From positions 620,001 to 684,000 of the forward strand of contig JADJZA010000007.1 of NCBI GenBank assembly GCA_016719385.1: 64,000 bases of DNA, read 5' to 3'. Position 1 is the stretch's first letter; each line of letters starts with the position of its first letter. The DNA comes from Candidatus Microthrix subdominans (lineage in GTDB: Bacteria > Actinomycetota > Acidimicrobiia > Acidimicrobiales > Microtrichaceae). Below, piece after piece: positions 26,374-35,381 of this stretch. The notes below the pieces were generated by a model that ran no database searches, was not told the DNA's origin, and saw only the letters and a program-made list of their open reading frames with translations. The translations under genes were made by a program, and so were the position numbers.

Positions 26374-26753
26374 GTGACGGCGCCACCCGGCTGGACGCCT
26401 GGGTGTGGGCGGTACGCATGGCAAAAACTCGCAGCGCTGCCAACGAGGCGGTGAAGGCGGGCCGGGTCCGTCTCAACGGTGATGCCGCCAAACCGTCGGC
26501 CCGGGTGGTGGTTGGCGACCGGGTGGAGGTGCGGCGCGGCACCTGGCGTCTCGAGGTGGAGGTCCTCGAGCTGCGCTCCAAGCGGGTCGGCGCGCCGCTG
26601 GCCGAGGCCAGCTACCGGGTGCTGTCCGAGGACCGACCCGAGCGGGCGGGTCCGGTGGCGGCCTGGGCTCAGCGCGATCGCGGCTCGGGCCGACCAACCA
26701 AGCGCGACCGTCGCCAGCTGGAACGGTGGCGACACGAGATCGGTGATGCCTAG
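26370..26753 (+). CDS. S4-domain RNA-binding protein (Hsp15-like)
   Basis: 127-aa protein whose first about 60 residues are an S4 domain: TRLDAWVWAVRMAKTRS, then NEAVKAGRVRLNGDAAKPS. The basic C-terminal tail is rich in Arg. This resembles the ribosome-associated heat shock protein Hsp15, which binds 50S subunits carrying stalled peptidyl-tRNA; the role here is inferred. The GTG start overlaps the pgl stop, so it rides on the pentose phosphate operon. Confidence 0.86.
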   Translation: MSDGATRLDAWVWAVRMAKTRSAANEAVKAGRVRLNGDAAKPSARVVVGDRVEVRRGTWRLEVEVLELRSKRVGAPLAEASYRVLSEDRPERAGPVAAWAQRDRGSGRPTKRDRRQLERWRHEIGDA

Positions 26754-26776
26754 CCGTTCATCGCAGGGGGTGCCGT

Positions 26777-27163
26777 TCAGAACAGCACGGTGGCCAGCCG
26801 CAGCCCGACGGCGCCCAGCGCGACGCTGAGGATCAGGTTGGTGAGGGCCACCGTTGCGGCGCCGGCCCAGCGATCGTCCTCGACCAGGCGCACCACCTCG
26901 ACCGAGACGGTCGAAAAGGTGGTGAGCGCCCCGCACAGGCCGGTGCCCAGGGCGGCGGCGGGGAGCGGGCCCAGCGAACCGTCGCGGGTCGCTCCGACGA
27001 TCAGGCCGAGGATGAACCCGCCGGCCAGGTTGACCACCAACGTGCCCAGCGGCCAGGCGTGGGACTCGTGGTCGCCGAAAGCCCACCACTGCATCCACCG
27101 GTCGGTCAGGAAGCGCATCGGCGCGCCCAGCGCCCCGCCGATCCCAACCATTAACCAAACCAT
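26777..27163 (-). CDS. crcB: Fluoride channel CrcB/FluC, copy 1
   Basis: 128-aa four-helix protein exporting fluoride. Landmarks are GALGAPMRFLTDRW at the N-terminus, VNLAGGFILGL, and the GALTTFSTVSVEV segment with the Phe/Thr/Ser residues lining the pore and the Na-binding break. Start ATG 27163 lies seven bases after TAGGAT. It is back to back with a second crcB gene 69 bp away; in Gram-positives two CrcB chains often form the channel together. Confidence 0.92.
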   Translation of the reverse strand: MVWLMVGIGGALGAPMRFLTDRWMQWWAFGDHESHAWPLGTLVVNLAGGFILGLIVGATRDGSLGPLPAAALGTGLCGALTTFSTVSVEVVRLVEDDRWAGAATVALTNLILSVALGAVGLRLATVLF

Positions 27164-27170
27164 GGCTGGG

Positions 27171-27176
27171 ATCCTA
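27171..27176 (-). promoter_or_regulatory. Leaderless -10 element of crcB copy 1
   Basis: TAGGAT on the minus strand, seven bases before the ATG at 27163. Confidence 0.55.
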
Positions 27177-27218
27177 CGGGTGGGGGCGGTTCACCGGGTG
27201 GGACGGACGGCCCGCCGG

Positions 27219-27224
27219 TACCCT
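27219..27224 (+). promoter_or_regulatory. Leaderless -10 element of crcB copy 2
   Basis: TACCCT, eight bases before the ATG at 27233. Confidence 0.45.
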
Positions 27225-27232
27225 GGCCGGCG

Positions 27233-27721
27233 ATGCCCGCTGATGTCTCAGCCGGAAACGGCGAACGCGGCCCGTCGGTCGACCCCGACCTGCTCGAGCG
27301 CCCGGGACACGGCCCGCGCGGGGAGGTCTGGCCCGGATTCGACGTTCTGCTGGCCGTCTCGGTCGGTGGGGCGCTCGGGGCCCTCGCCCGCTTCGGGTTG
27401 GCCAGGTTGGTGCCGCCGGACGATCTTGGCGTCCCTTGGGCGACGTTGATCGCCAACGTTGCCGGCAGCCTGCTGCTCGGACTGTTGACCGCTGTGGCGA
27501 TCGACCGGTTCCGCAGCCACCGGTACCTTCGCCCGTTGCTGGGGGTCGGGTTGCTCGGCAGCTTCACTACGTATTCGACGCTGGCGGTCGAGCTCGACAC
27601 CCGGCTGGGGCAGGGGCGCGTCGGCCCAGCGGTGGCCTATGGCCTCGCCACCATGGTGGCGGGCATCGCTGCGGCGGCGGCTGGGCTGTGGCTCGGGCGG
27701 GGGCTGGGTCGCCGGCCCTAG
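27233..27721 (+). CDS. crcB: Fluoride channel CrcB/FluC, copy 2
   Basis: 162-aa CrcB with an about 35-residue charged N-terminal extension before the first helix (GGALGALARFGLARL). VNVAGSLLLGL-like IANVAGSLLLG and GSFTTYSTLAVEL are the conserved pore segments. An internal start nearer the first helix is possible, but TACCCT at the standard distance supports 27233. The divergent layout with copy 1 leaves no room for a fluoride riboswitch in the 69-bp gap. The 3' end overlaps the alcohol dehydrogenase gene by four bases. Confidence 0.9.
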   Translation: MPADVSAGNGERGPSVDPDLLERPGHGPRGEVWPGFDVLLAVSVGGALGALARFGLARLVPPDDLGVPWATLIANVAGSLLLGLLTAVAIDRFRSHRYLRPLLGVGLLGSFTTYSTLAVELDTRLGQGRVGPAVAYGLATMVAGIAAAAAGLWLGRGLGRRP

Positions 27722-28815
27722 ACCGAGAGCAGCGTGCGAAGCCCTTCGCCGGCCTTCATCGCCTCTGCGGCCCGGTCGAGCTCGGCCAGCGGCCGACGGT
27801 CGGTGATCAGTGACTCCAGGTCGAGGCGGCCCGATCGGTACAGCTCGAAGATGATCGGGATGTCGCGCAGCGAGTTGACGCCGCCGAGCAGGCAGCCCAT
27901 CAGGCGCTTGCCCGAGATGGCGAAAAACGTCGGCGACAGCTCGATCGTCTCCTCGATCGGGCCGGCCCCGACCAGCACCGTGGTGCCACCGTTGCGGGTG
28001 GCAGCCAGCGCTGTTTCGACCACCCGGGCCGAGCCGACTGCCTCGAAGGCGCAGTCGACGCCGATCCCGGCTGTGACCGCCTGCACACGGGCGATCACGT
28101 CCTCGCTGCTCGGATCGACAAAGTCGGTGGCGCCAAAGTCGGAGGCGAGGTCCAGGCGGTGGCGTTGCGGGTCGGACACCACGATCCGGTTGGCCCCGGT
28201 GATGCGGGCCCCGGCGACGATCGACATGCCGATGCCGCCCAGGCCGAGCACCGCGACCGTGTCGCCCGGACGCACACGAGCGGTGTTGAACACCGCACCC
28301 AACCCGGTCTGCACCGCGCAGCCGACCACGCTGGCCACATCGAGCGGAACGTCGTCGGGCACCCGGACCACCCCGGTCTCGGTGGTGAGAACACGCTCGG
28401 CGAAGCCGCCCACGCCGAGGCCGCGGTAGACGCTCTGGCCACCCCTCGACAGGCCGGTCGAGCCGTCGGGGAGGGCGTTGGTGAGCAACGACGCCGAGTT
28501 GACGCAATGGCTGGCCTGGTCGCGCACGCAGTGGTAGCAGCGCCCGCACGGCGGGATCGGGGTGACGACGACCGGGTCGCCCACGGCGATGCCGGTGACG
28601 TCGGCGCCCAGCTCGGCGATCCGGCCGCCCACCTCGTGGCCGAGCACGATCGGCATCGGGGCGGGGTGGCTGCCCTCGAGCATCGACAGGTCGCTGTGAC
28701 ACAGCCCGCACCACTCGACCTCGACCGTGACCTGCCCCGGGCCGGGTCCGGCGACCTCCAAGTCGTCGATCATGGTCACCGGCCCCCCGGCGATCTCCAA
28801 CAGCGCTGCTCTCAT
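27718..28815 (-). CDS. Zinc-dependent alcohol dehydrogenase (class III-like MDR family)
   Basis: 365-aa medium-chain dehydrogenase. Catalytic zinc ligands are seen in CGLCHSDLS and GHEVGG, the structural zinc cluster in CGRCYHCVRDQASHC, and the NAD-binding motif in VLGLGGIGMSIVAGA. Similar actinobacterial proteins oxidise alcohols or act as mycothiol- or nitrosothiol-linked formaldehyde dehydrogenases; which one cannot be decided. No TANNNT hexamer is at the leaderless distance. Confidence 0.9.
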   Translation of the reverse strand: MRAALLEIAGGPVTMIDDLEVAGPGPGQVTVEVEWCGLCHSDLSMLEGSHPAPMPIVLGHEVGGRIAELGADVTGIAVGDPVVVTPIPPCGRCYHCVRDQASHCVNSASLLTNALPDGSTGLSRGGQSVYRGLGVGGFAERVLTTETGVVRVPDDVPLDVASVVGCAVQTGLGAVFNTARVRPGDTVAVLGLGGIGMSIVAGARITGANRIVVSDPQRHRLDLASDFGATDFVDPSSEDVIARVQAVTAGIGVDCAFEAVGSARVVETALAATRNGGTTVLVGAGPIEETIELSPTFFAISGKRLMGCLLGGVNSLRDIPIIFELYRSGRLDLESLITDRRPLAELDRAAEAMKAGEGLRTLLSV

Positions 28816-28871
28816 CGGTGCCCCATGGGCGCAGTGTGCCACGGGGCGGGGTGGTGCCGGCGAAGTGGCAC

Positions 28872-29561
28872 TCAGAAGTCGGCGCGGAACACCACGTAGG
28901 GCTCGGGCCCGTCGAGCGTCGAGGCCGCGGTGTCCAGTCGGTAGCCCGCCGGGTGACGGAACCTGACCAGCGCCTCCGGCTCGACGAGGCGGTTGGTGAC
29001 CAGGTGTCGCACCAGGGCACCCTTCAAGAGCTTGTTCCAGTGCGACACGGTGGCGCCCTCGACGTTGACGAAACGCACGGTGATACGCAGGTGGGTGTCG
29101 ACGGCGGTGGGGTCCCACGCGGCCGAGTGCTCCTGGGGGAGCAGGTCCCACACGATGGCGCCCTTGAGATGATCGGCGAGCACCGGCGTGAGGTGCGGCT
29201 TCCACCACGAGGCCAGGCGGCCCATCGGCTCCAGGCGATCGCCGGGGCCGAGGCGATGGTCGGGCATTGGGTCGCTCAGGCCGGATGCGCCCAGCAGACC
29301 GTTGAAGATCAGCACCGAGGAGCGGGCCCGACGCCGAGCGGCGGCGTTGAGCGAGGGGTAATCGAGCTCCCGATACAGCACGCCGTCGAAGCGCTCGATG
29401 CTTCGCTTGGTCGGAGCGTCTCCCAGGTCGGCGGCCGACACCACCTGGGCGCGGAACTCGTCGAGGGCGGGCAGGCTGGAAGCCCCAGGTGACCACGGTG
29501 CCCCCGATCCGCCGTGGCGGGTGCCACGGCTGTGGGGGAGGAGGATCGAGAGCTTGCGCAT
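28872..29561 (-). CDS. yaaA: YaaA-family peroxide stress protein (DUF328)
   Basis: 229-aa YaaA/UPF0246 protein. It begins with the family-type ILLPHSRGTR, and carries RSSVLIFNGLLGA, DLLPQEHSAAW and VSHWNKLLKGALVRHL, all in conserved positions. In E. coli YaaA lowers free iron and limits damage under hydrogen peroxide. It lies between the alcohol dehydrogenase and the AMP-ligase on the same strand with about 55-bp gaps. Confidence 0.85.
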   Translation of the reverse strand: MRKLSILLPHSRGTRHGGSGAPWSPGASSLPALDEFRAQVVSAADLGDAPTKRSIERFDGVLYRELDYPSLNAAARRRARSSVLIFNGLLGASGLSDPMPDHRLGPGDRLEPMGRLASWWKPHLTPVLADHLKGAIVWDLLPQEHSAAWDPTAVDTHLRITVRFVNVEGATVSHWNKLLKGALVRHLVTNRLVEPEALVRFRHPAGYRLDTAASTLDGPEPYVVFRADF

Positions 29562-29618
29562 GCACTCTGGGTTAGGCCCCAGCGGGTCGGCCGGGCAAGT
29601 CCGATGCCGGCCGGGCGG

Positions 29619-31079
29619 CTATGGCCGGCCGAAGGCGTCACGCAGCGACACCTTGTCCACCTTGCCCATCGCGTTGCGGGGCAGGGCATCGGTCCAGTGC
29701 AGGCGGCGGGGGATCTTGTAGGCAGACAGCTCGGAGCGCGCCGCCTCGACCAGCTCGTCGCCGAGGGCGTCGAGCGGACGATGAGCCGCCGATGGCACGA
29801 CGATTGCGGCGACCACCTGCCCCCACTCGTCGTCGGGGAGGCCGATCACCGCCACCTCCACCACCGACGGGTGGCGTTCGAGCACCGCCTCCACCTCGGC
29901 CGGGTACACGTTGAGCCCACCGGAGATGATCAGGTCCAACGAGCGGCCGACCAGGAAGAGGTAACCGTCGTCGTCCCAGCGCCCCAGATCGCCGGTGCGA
30001 AACCAGGCGGCTTCGCCGGGGTGGGTGGGCGCGGTGCGGTCGCTCGGGTCCGGCGGACGCCCCCAGTACCCGTCGAACACGCTCGGGCCGCGCACTTCGA
30101 CCATCCCCACGACCGAGTCGGGGTCTGGCTTGGCCGGGTCGGCCGGCCCGAGCCGCACCTCGACGCCGGGCAGCGCTTTCCCCACCGAGCCGGGCCTGCG
30201 CGGCCCGTCAAGCGGGTTGGAGGTGAGCATCAGCGTCTCGGTCATCCCGTATCGCTCGACGACCTCGATGCCGGTCCGCTCGGCGATGCGGTCGAAGGTC
30301 ACGGTCGGGAGGGGGGCCGACCCGGAGGTGAACAACCGAATCGAGGTGCTCGCGCCCCGATCGAAGCCGGGCTCGTCGAGTAGCCGCACGTAGTGGGTGG
30401 GCACGCCCATGAACGCGGAGGCGCCGGGGAGCAGGTCCGCCACGATCGCAGCGTCGAAGCGGTCGACCCATCTCAGGGTTGCCCCCGAGGCCAGCGCACA
30501 CCCCAGGGCGACGAACAATCCGTGGGCGTGGTTGGTGGGCAGCGAGTGGACGAGGGTGTCGTGTTCGCTGAAGCCCCAGGCTTCGACCAGCGCCGTCGTG
30601 TTGGCGCCGAGCGCAGCGCCGGTGATGGGGACGCCCTTGGGTCGGCCGGTCGTGCCCGAGGTGTACAGCATGGCGCAGGGTCGGTCGCCGTCGAGCTCGT
30701 CGAGGCCGACGGCCGGGGGATGGTGCTCGTCGGCGCAGGGCCCGCTGCCGACGAGGTCGTCGACGGCCCCGACTCCGTCGATCACCAGGGTCGGCGAGGC
30801 GTCCTCCAACACGTAGTTCACCTCGGAGGGAGTGGCCTGAGGTGCGACCGGCACCCACACCGCACCCAGGCGCAGCGCCGCCAGGTAGGCGATGAGCGAT
30901 CCGATGGACTTCGGGGTCCTCACAACCAAGCGTTGCCCGGGCGCGGCACCGGCGCGGCGCAAAGACTCGGCCGCCGAGCCGGCCCAGGCCCACGCCTGGG
31001 CATAACTCAGTTCGGTCATGCGGTCGTGTGCCTCGATCAGCGGGCGATCACCGAATCGATCGACCGTATTCGCCACCAA
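29619..31079 (-). CDS. Acyl-CoA synthetase / AMP-dependent ligase (malonyl-CoA synthetase-like)
   Basis: 486-aa adenylate-forming enzyme. The ATP loop MLYTSGTTGRPKGVP lies near residue 138, followed by YGMTETLM, WFRTGDLGRWDDDGYLFLVGR and the catalytic-lysine tail MGKVDKVSLRD. Overall length and the short-acid-type motifs resemble malonyl-CoA synthetase. The start is uncertain: 31079 is TTG and the next codon GTG. The frame is open to about 31180 and reads like coding sequence but shows no ATG or GTG there. A minus-strand TAGGTT at 31193-31188 would give a leader of about 100 nt. Confidence 0.85.
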   Translation of the reverse strand: MVANTVDRFGDRPLIEAHDRMTELSYAQAWAWAGSAAESLRRAGAAPGQRLVVRTPKSIGSLIAYLAALRLGAVWVPVAPQATPSEVNYVLEDASPTLVIDGVGAVDDLVGSGPCADEHHPPAVGLDELDGDRPCAMLYTSGTTGRPKGVPITGAALGANTTALVEAWGFSEHDTLVHSLPTNHAHGLFVALGCALASGATLRWVDRFDAAIVADLLPGASAFMGVPTHYVRLLDEPGFDRGASTSIRLFTSGSAPLPTVTFDRIAERTGIEVVERYGMTETLMLTSNPLDGPRRPGSVGKALPGVEVRLGPADPAKPDPDSVVGMVEVRGPSVFDGYWGRPPDPSDRTAPTHPGEAAWFRTGDLGRWDDDGYLFLVGRSLDLIISGGLNVYPAEVEAVLERHPSVVEVAVIGLPDDEWGQVVAAIVVPSAAHRPLDALGDELVEAARSELSAYKIPRRLHWTDALPRNAMGKVDKVSLRDAFGRP

Positions 31080-31285
31080 CTCGACGAAGTGGGGAGCGGA
31101 GGGTGGCGAGATGTCGACTTGGGTCGATGGGTCGATGACGGCCTCGTTCGGGTCCGGTCGGTTCGGTTCCGGGTGTTAGGTGGTCGCAACCTAGCGGCCC
31201 ACCCGACGGGCGGGTCATGGCGGCGAGGGCTTCGGCGGCCCGACGGGGCCGCAACCGGCGCTCCCCGGCGATCGCCCGAGCGGCC

Positions 31286-31291
31286 TAGCCT
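31286..31291 (+). promoter_or_regulatory. Leaderless -10 element of the DUF3054 gene
   Basis: TAGCCT, eight bases before the ATG at 31300. Confidence 0.5.
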
Positions 31292-31299
31292 GACCGGCC

Positions 31300-31764
31300 A
31301 TGGCCCTCGAGACCGAACCGGTTCCCCAACGTTCCGATGCCGCCACGAGGCGTTCTCCGGGCAGCGCGCTGGCGCTGACCGCCTTGGCCGATGTCGCCGT
31401 GATCCTGGCGTTCGTCCTCATGGGCAGAAACAGCCACGAGGAGGGGCTCTCGCCGGCGTCGGTGCTGGGTGTCGCTGCGCCATTTCTGATCGCAGCCGCC
31501 CTGTCATGGGCAGCGCTCGTGCTGCGGCACCGCTCGACCGGCGGTGAGGCCGCAACTGCAGCCCTCCCATCGCTGCGCTTGGTGTGGCCCGATGGCGTGA
31601 CGGTGTGGCTGGGCACGGCGGTGCTCGGCCTGGTGTTGCGCGGGTTGGTGTTCGGCGATGGGACGGCGGCCAGCTTCGTGATCGTGACCGGCGCCGTGCT
31701 CGGGGTGGGTCTGGTCGGCTGGCGAGTCGCAGTTGGCGTTCGCTCGAACCGCGCCGGCAGCTGA
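31300..31764 (+). CDS. DUF3054-type small membrane protein
   Basis: 154-aa protein with four predicted helices. The first helix contains ADVAVILAFVLMGRNSHEEG, which is the DUF3054 pattern, and the third is preceded by the charged RLVWPDGVTVW. Function is unknown for the family. Start supported by TAGCCT upstream. It precedes the GAF-PAS-phosphatase gene by 79 bp, but that gene has its own promoter-like element. Confidence 0.75.
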   Translation: MALETEPVPQRSDAATRRSPGSALALTALADVAVILAFVLMGRNSHEEGLSPASVLGVAAPFLIAAALSWAALVLRHRSTGGEAATAALPSLRLVWPDGVTVWLGTAVLGLVLRGLVFGDGTAASFVIVTGAVLGVGLVGWRVAVGVRSNRAGS

Positions 31765-31831
31765 ACCCGTCGAAGTGCGCCGCAGCCCGTCGCAGCGTGA
31801 GGTTGCCCCGGCGGCTCGGTGCGAACTCACC

Positions 31832-31837
31832 TAGTGT
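31832..31837 (+). promoter_or_regulatory. Leaderless -10 element of the GAF-PAS-SpoIIE gene
   Basis: TAGTGT, six bases before the GTG at 31844. Confidence 0.6.
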
Positions 31838-31843
31838 CTACCG

Positions 31844-33963
31844 GTGTCCCACGACTCGACCGGCTCGCTTGAAGCGTTCTTTTCGATGGTCGCTGCACAG
31901 GTCGCCAACCCCGAACGGCTGGCGGCGGTCGGCGCCACCGGTCTGGCGAGCAACACCGATGATCCCGCCTTCGATCGAATCGCCAAGCTCGCTTCTCGGC
32001 TTCTCAATGCCCCATTTGGGTTCGTCACGCTTGTCGATAGGCATCATTCCAACTGGCTGGCCTGCTTCGGGATGCCGAGCGACGATCGGTCGGAGCGCCA
32101 CACCAGGGTGGAAGAGTCGTTCTGTCAGTACGTCGTCGGGCTGGGCGACGTTCTGCTGATCGACGACGCTCGAAGCGACGCGCGAACGCGTCACAACCCT
32201 TCGATCGAGTCGATGGGGGTGGTCGCGTGGGCGGGGGCGCCGCTGCGCTCGACCGAAGGTGATGTGCTCGGCACCGTGTGCGTGGTCGACACCGAAGCTC
32301 GCAGCTGGACGGCCGACGACGCAGCGCTGCTGATCGAGCTGTCAGCCCTCGCCGGGGAGTTGGTGGAGCGTGACCGGCAGGGGGTCCTCGACCATCGCTC
32401 CCGGTCGATCCTCGAGGCGATGATGGCCCGTTCTCCCGGCGGGTTTGGGTTCCTCGACACCGAGCTGCGGTTTCGGTTGGTTAACGAGGCGCTCGCAAAG
32501 ATCAACGACACCGCCGCCGCCGATCACCTGGGGCGCAGCCTGGCCGAGATCGTTCCGGAGATGGCAGAACAGCTCGACCCGCTGATTCGCAGCGTTCTGA
32601 GCACCGGCGAACCGATCGCCGACGTCGAGGTCGCCGCCCGGCCGTCGGCATCGCCGAACGACGAGCTGGTGTGCTCGGTCGCCTACTTCCGGATCGACGA
32701 TGGCGACGAGCCGCTCGGGATCGGCGCCCTGGTCGCCGACGTGACCGAACGGGCCCACGATCGGCGGCGCCTGGAACAGTTGGCGAAGCTCACGCGGCGG
32801 ATGAGCTCTGCGGAGACGGTCGACCAGGTGGCCACGGCGATCGTTCATGATGGCCCACCGGTCGTCGGCGCCGACCGAATGGTGGTGGGCCAGGCCGACT
32901 CCCAGACCGGGGAGTTTTCGAGCTGCTCGCCGCCGAGGATCCGACGAAGATCAGCTCGTTCCAGCCGGTGCGAGGCGACCGACCGCTGTTCGACCGCGTG
33001 CTTGCCACGGGCGAAACCGTGCTGGTCGGAAGCCGGGCCCAGCGGCTGATCGAGTACCCGAGCGACGTGGAAATCGCCGATGCCGTGGGTGTGGTCGCCA
33101 CCGCCACCGTTCCGTTGCGGCGACCGGACCATTCGATCTTCGGGCTGCTGACCGCCGGCTGGAACTACGAGGTGGCCCGGGACGACTTTCCGGTGGCCCA
33201 GCTCGAGGTGATCGCCGCCCTGTGCGCGCAGACGCTGGGCCGCGCCCGCGCTGGCGTCGACCGGCGTGCGCTGGTCTCGTCGCTACAGACCGCACTGCTC
33301 AGCCCGCCCCCGCTGGTGAAGGACATCGAGGTGGCGGTGCGCTACGTCCCAGCGATCGACTCGTTGGGCTTCGGCGGCGATTGGTTCGATGTCGTGCCGA
33401 TCGATTCCCAGCGCACAGCGCTGATCGTCGGCGACGTCGTCGGGCACAACGCCGGTGCCGCTGCGCGCATGTCGCAGTTGCGCACCGTGATCTCCACGCT
33501 GGTCCAGACCGGCACGTCACCAAGCGAGCTGTTCCGCCGTTGTGACGAGGTGCTCGATCTTCGCAACCAGACGACGATGGCGACGGTGGCCGCCGTCATC
33601 GTCGACACCGAGGCGAAGACCTTGAGCACGGTGCTGGCGGGGCATCCGCCGCCGCTTCTGATGCCGCGGGACGGCCCGGCCGCCCGCCTGCCCGCCGGCC
33701 TGCGTCCGCCGCTCGGAGTCGGGGCCGATCGACGAGACCCGGTCACCGTGCCCTACGAGCCCGGCTCGACGCTGTTGGTCTACACCGATGGGTTGATCGA
33801 GTCGCGCGGCGGGGACATCGATGCCGACATCGAGGCGCTGACCGCCCGCTTGGGTCGCGTCGGGCGCGGCACCCCCGAGAACGTTGCCGAAGGGCTGCTT
33901 CGCGTCGGCGCCGACCGGGCTTCCGACGGCGACGACATCGCGCTGGTCGTGGCCCGCCTTTAG
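31844..33963 (+). pseudogene. GAF-PAS-GAF-SpoIIE (PP2C-type) phosphatase, interrupted by one frameshift
   Basis: Two frames together make an about 705-aa protein: an N-terminal GAF domain (about residues 40-165, SFCQYVVG and DDARSDARTRHN), a PAS domain (about 190-300), a second GAF (about 320-470) and a C-terminal SpoIIE/RsbU-type phosphatase with GGDWFDVV, GDVVGHNAGAAARMSQLR, TDGLIESR and DDIALVV metal-binding Asp motifs. The frames meet at TTTT (32915-32918), where coding sense resumes as FELLAAEDPTKIS in the other frame. One missing T restores the protein, so this is either a homopolymer sequencing error or a recent lesion. If intact it would dephosphorylate an anti-sigma-factor antagonist in response to light, redox or small molecules. 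Confidence 0.85.
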
Positions 33964-33977
33964 CGAACCGGGCGACC

Positions 33978-35381
33978 TCAGCGCGAGATCGCGGCCCGGA
34001 TGTTGGCCAGCAGGTCGTCCTCGGCATCGTGGTACACCGTGGTGATGCCGGTGGCCCGCTGGTGGGCGGCGGCGATCCAGTCCATCACCCGGTGGCAGTC
34101 GTCCTCGGTGCGGACGCGGGTGATCGAACCCAGCTCGGTCGCCGGGTTCTTCGGGTCCATGCACACCGCCAACGGCAGCACATCCTCGCACTCCAACATG
34201 ATCTTCATCGTGCCCGAGTAGAGCGGCTGAAGGTGCAGGCTGGGCCCCTCGTTGTCCTCGCCACGGAAGCCCTGCCATGCGTTGCGCACGCGGGCGGCGA
34301 AGTTGACCGCCAGCGACAGGTCCTGGGAACCGCTGGCCGCCATCGCCAGCAACTGCCCGCCCTTGGCCAGCTGACGCCCGAGGTCGGCGCGCATCAGCAC
34401 GTTGGAGGCCCGTACCAGATCGGGATCGATCCGGGCCCGTCGACGGGAGTGGGTCTGGGGGAGCGACAGGAAGGTCCGGGCCATGTTGGACACGACCGAC
34501 ACAGCGGGAATGCCGAAGGCGGCGCGGGTGGTCACCATGCGGCTCACCATGATGTTGAAGTGGTCGGCCAGGTCGACCAGATCCAGCTCCTCCTCCAACA
34601 CGCCATAGGTGCGCCCATCACACATCGCAACGGTCAGGCCGGCGAGCACGACGGCGATGTCGACGATGTCACCGTGGTTGGTGATCAGGGCCACGTTGCG
34701 CCCGTCGATCATCAGCCGGTGATGGATGTCGGCGAGCAGGTCCGCCCGCCCGGGATCCGCGAATGGGGCAGCGATCTGGCGGTCGAAGAGCGGGGAGGCG
34801 GTCTGGGCGTAGAGCTGGACCGTCTCGATGCCCTGCGGCTCCGGCTCGACGGTGGTGGCCGTTGGATAGTGAAACGGCACGTCCGGGTCGAACTCCAACG
34901 GCGACAGCAGTGAGCTGTGGTCCGAACGAGCCAGGCCAGACACGCTGTCGAAGTACTCCTTGGGGTCGGCGGTTTGGAGCAGCGCGCTGGCCCAACCCTC
35001 CGGGTCGTCGGACTCGGCGTCGTGTTCGAGCTGTTCCTCATGGCGCCGCTCACGGGCATCGTCCCAGGCCTCACCGAGCCGTTCCCGGATGGTGGCACCC
35101 CGCCGCTCATCGGTGGCCGCGTCGTCGGCTGGGTCGTCGCTCATGTCGTCGATCACCTCGTCGGTCGGGTTCTCGGGGTAGGCGTTGTCCTCGTCGGCGG
35201 AGCGCTCGTCCAGGGGCGCTCGCCGAGCGTCGTCCCTCCCGGGATCGAGGGGGGCTGGCCCCGCCGCCACGCTGGATGGGGTGGGGTCGTCGCCGGGGGA
35301 TCCGGCCTGCGCTGAGGTCCGGTCGGGGGCGTGGTCACCGTTGCGGTTCGGGCCGCCGGCGACGTCGTGTGGTGAGGTCAT
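33978..35381 (-). CDS. Unrecognised 467-aa protein with an acyltransferase-like H(X4)D motif
   Basis: The first about 125 residues are Pro/Asp/Arg-rich and look disordered. The folded part (about 140-467) contains VALITNHGDIVDIAVVL, i.e. His followed four residues later by Asp, as in motif I of glycerophosphate and lysophosphatidate acyltransferases. It is followed by SVVSNMARTFLS and LLAMAASGSQDLS where later acceptor motifs could lie. No transmembrane helix is obvious. The start overlaps the stop of the carboxyltransferase fusion gene (ATGA), so the two products are made together. Function is inferred only weakly; I do not recognise the family. Confidence 0.65.
   Translation of the reverse strand: MTSPHDVAGGPNRNGDHAPDRTSAQAGSPGDDPTPSSVAAGPAPLDPGRDDARRAPLDERSADEDNAYPENPTDEVIDDMSDDPADDAATDERRGATIRERLGEAWDDARERRHEEQLEHDAESDDPEGWASALLQTADPKEYFDSVSGLARSDHSSLLSPLEFDPDVPFHYPTATTVEPEPQGIETVQLYAQTASPLFDRQIAAPFADPGRADLLADIHHRLMIDGRNVALITNHGDIVDIAVVLAGLTVAMCDGRTYGVLEEELDLVDLADHFNIMVSRMVTTRAAFGIPAVSVVSNMARTFLSLPQTHSRRRARIDPDLVRASNVLMRADLGRQLAKGGQLLAMAASGSQDLSLAVNFAARVRNAWQGFRGEDNEGPSLHLQPLYSGTMKIMLECEDVLPLAVCMDPKNPATELGSITRVRTEDDCHRVMDWIAAAHQRATGITTVYHDAEDDLLANIRAAISR

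Noticed and set aside
27164..27232. Fluoride riboswitch between the two crcB genes
   Set aside because: Only 69 bp, with leaderless-type -10 elements next to both starts; no space or recognisable core.
32915..32918. Programmed ribosomal frameshift at TTTT
   Set aside because: No classic slippery heptamer, stimulatory structure or upstream ribosome-like site is evident; a one-base error or mutation is simpler.
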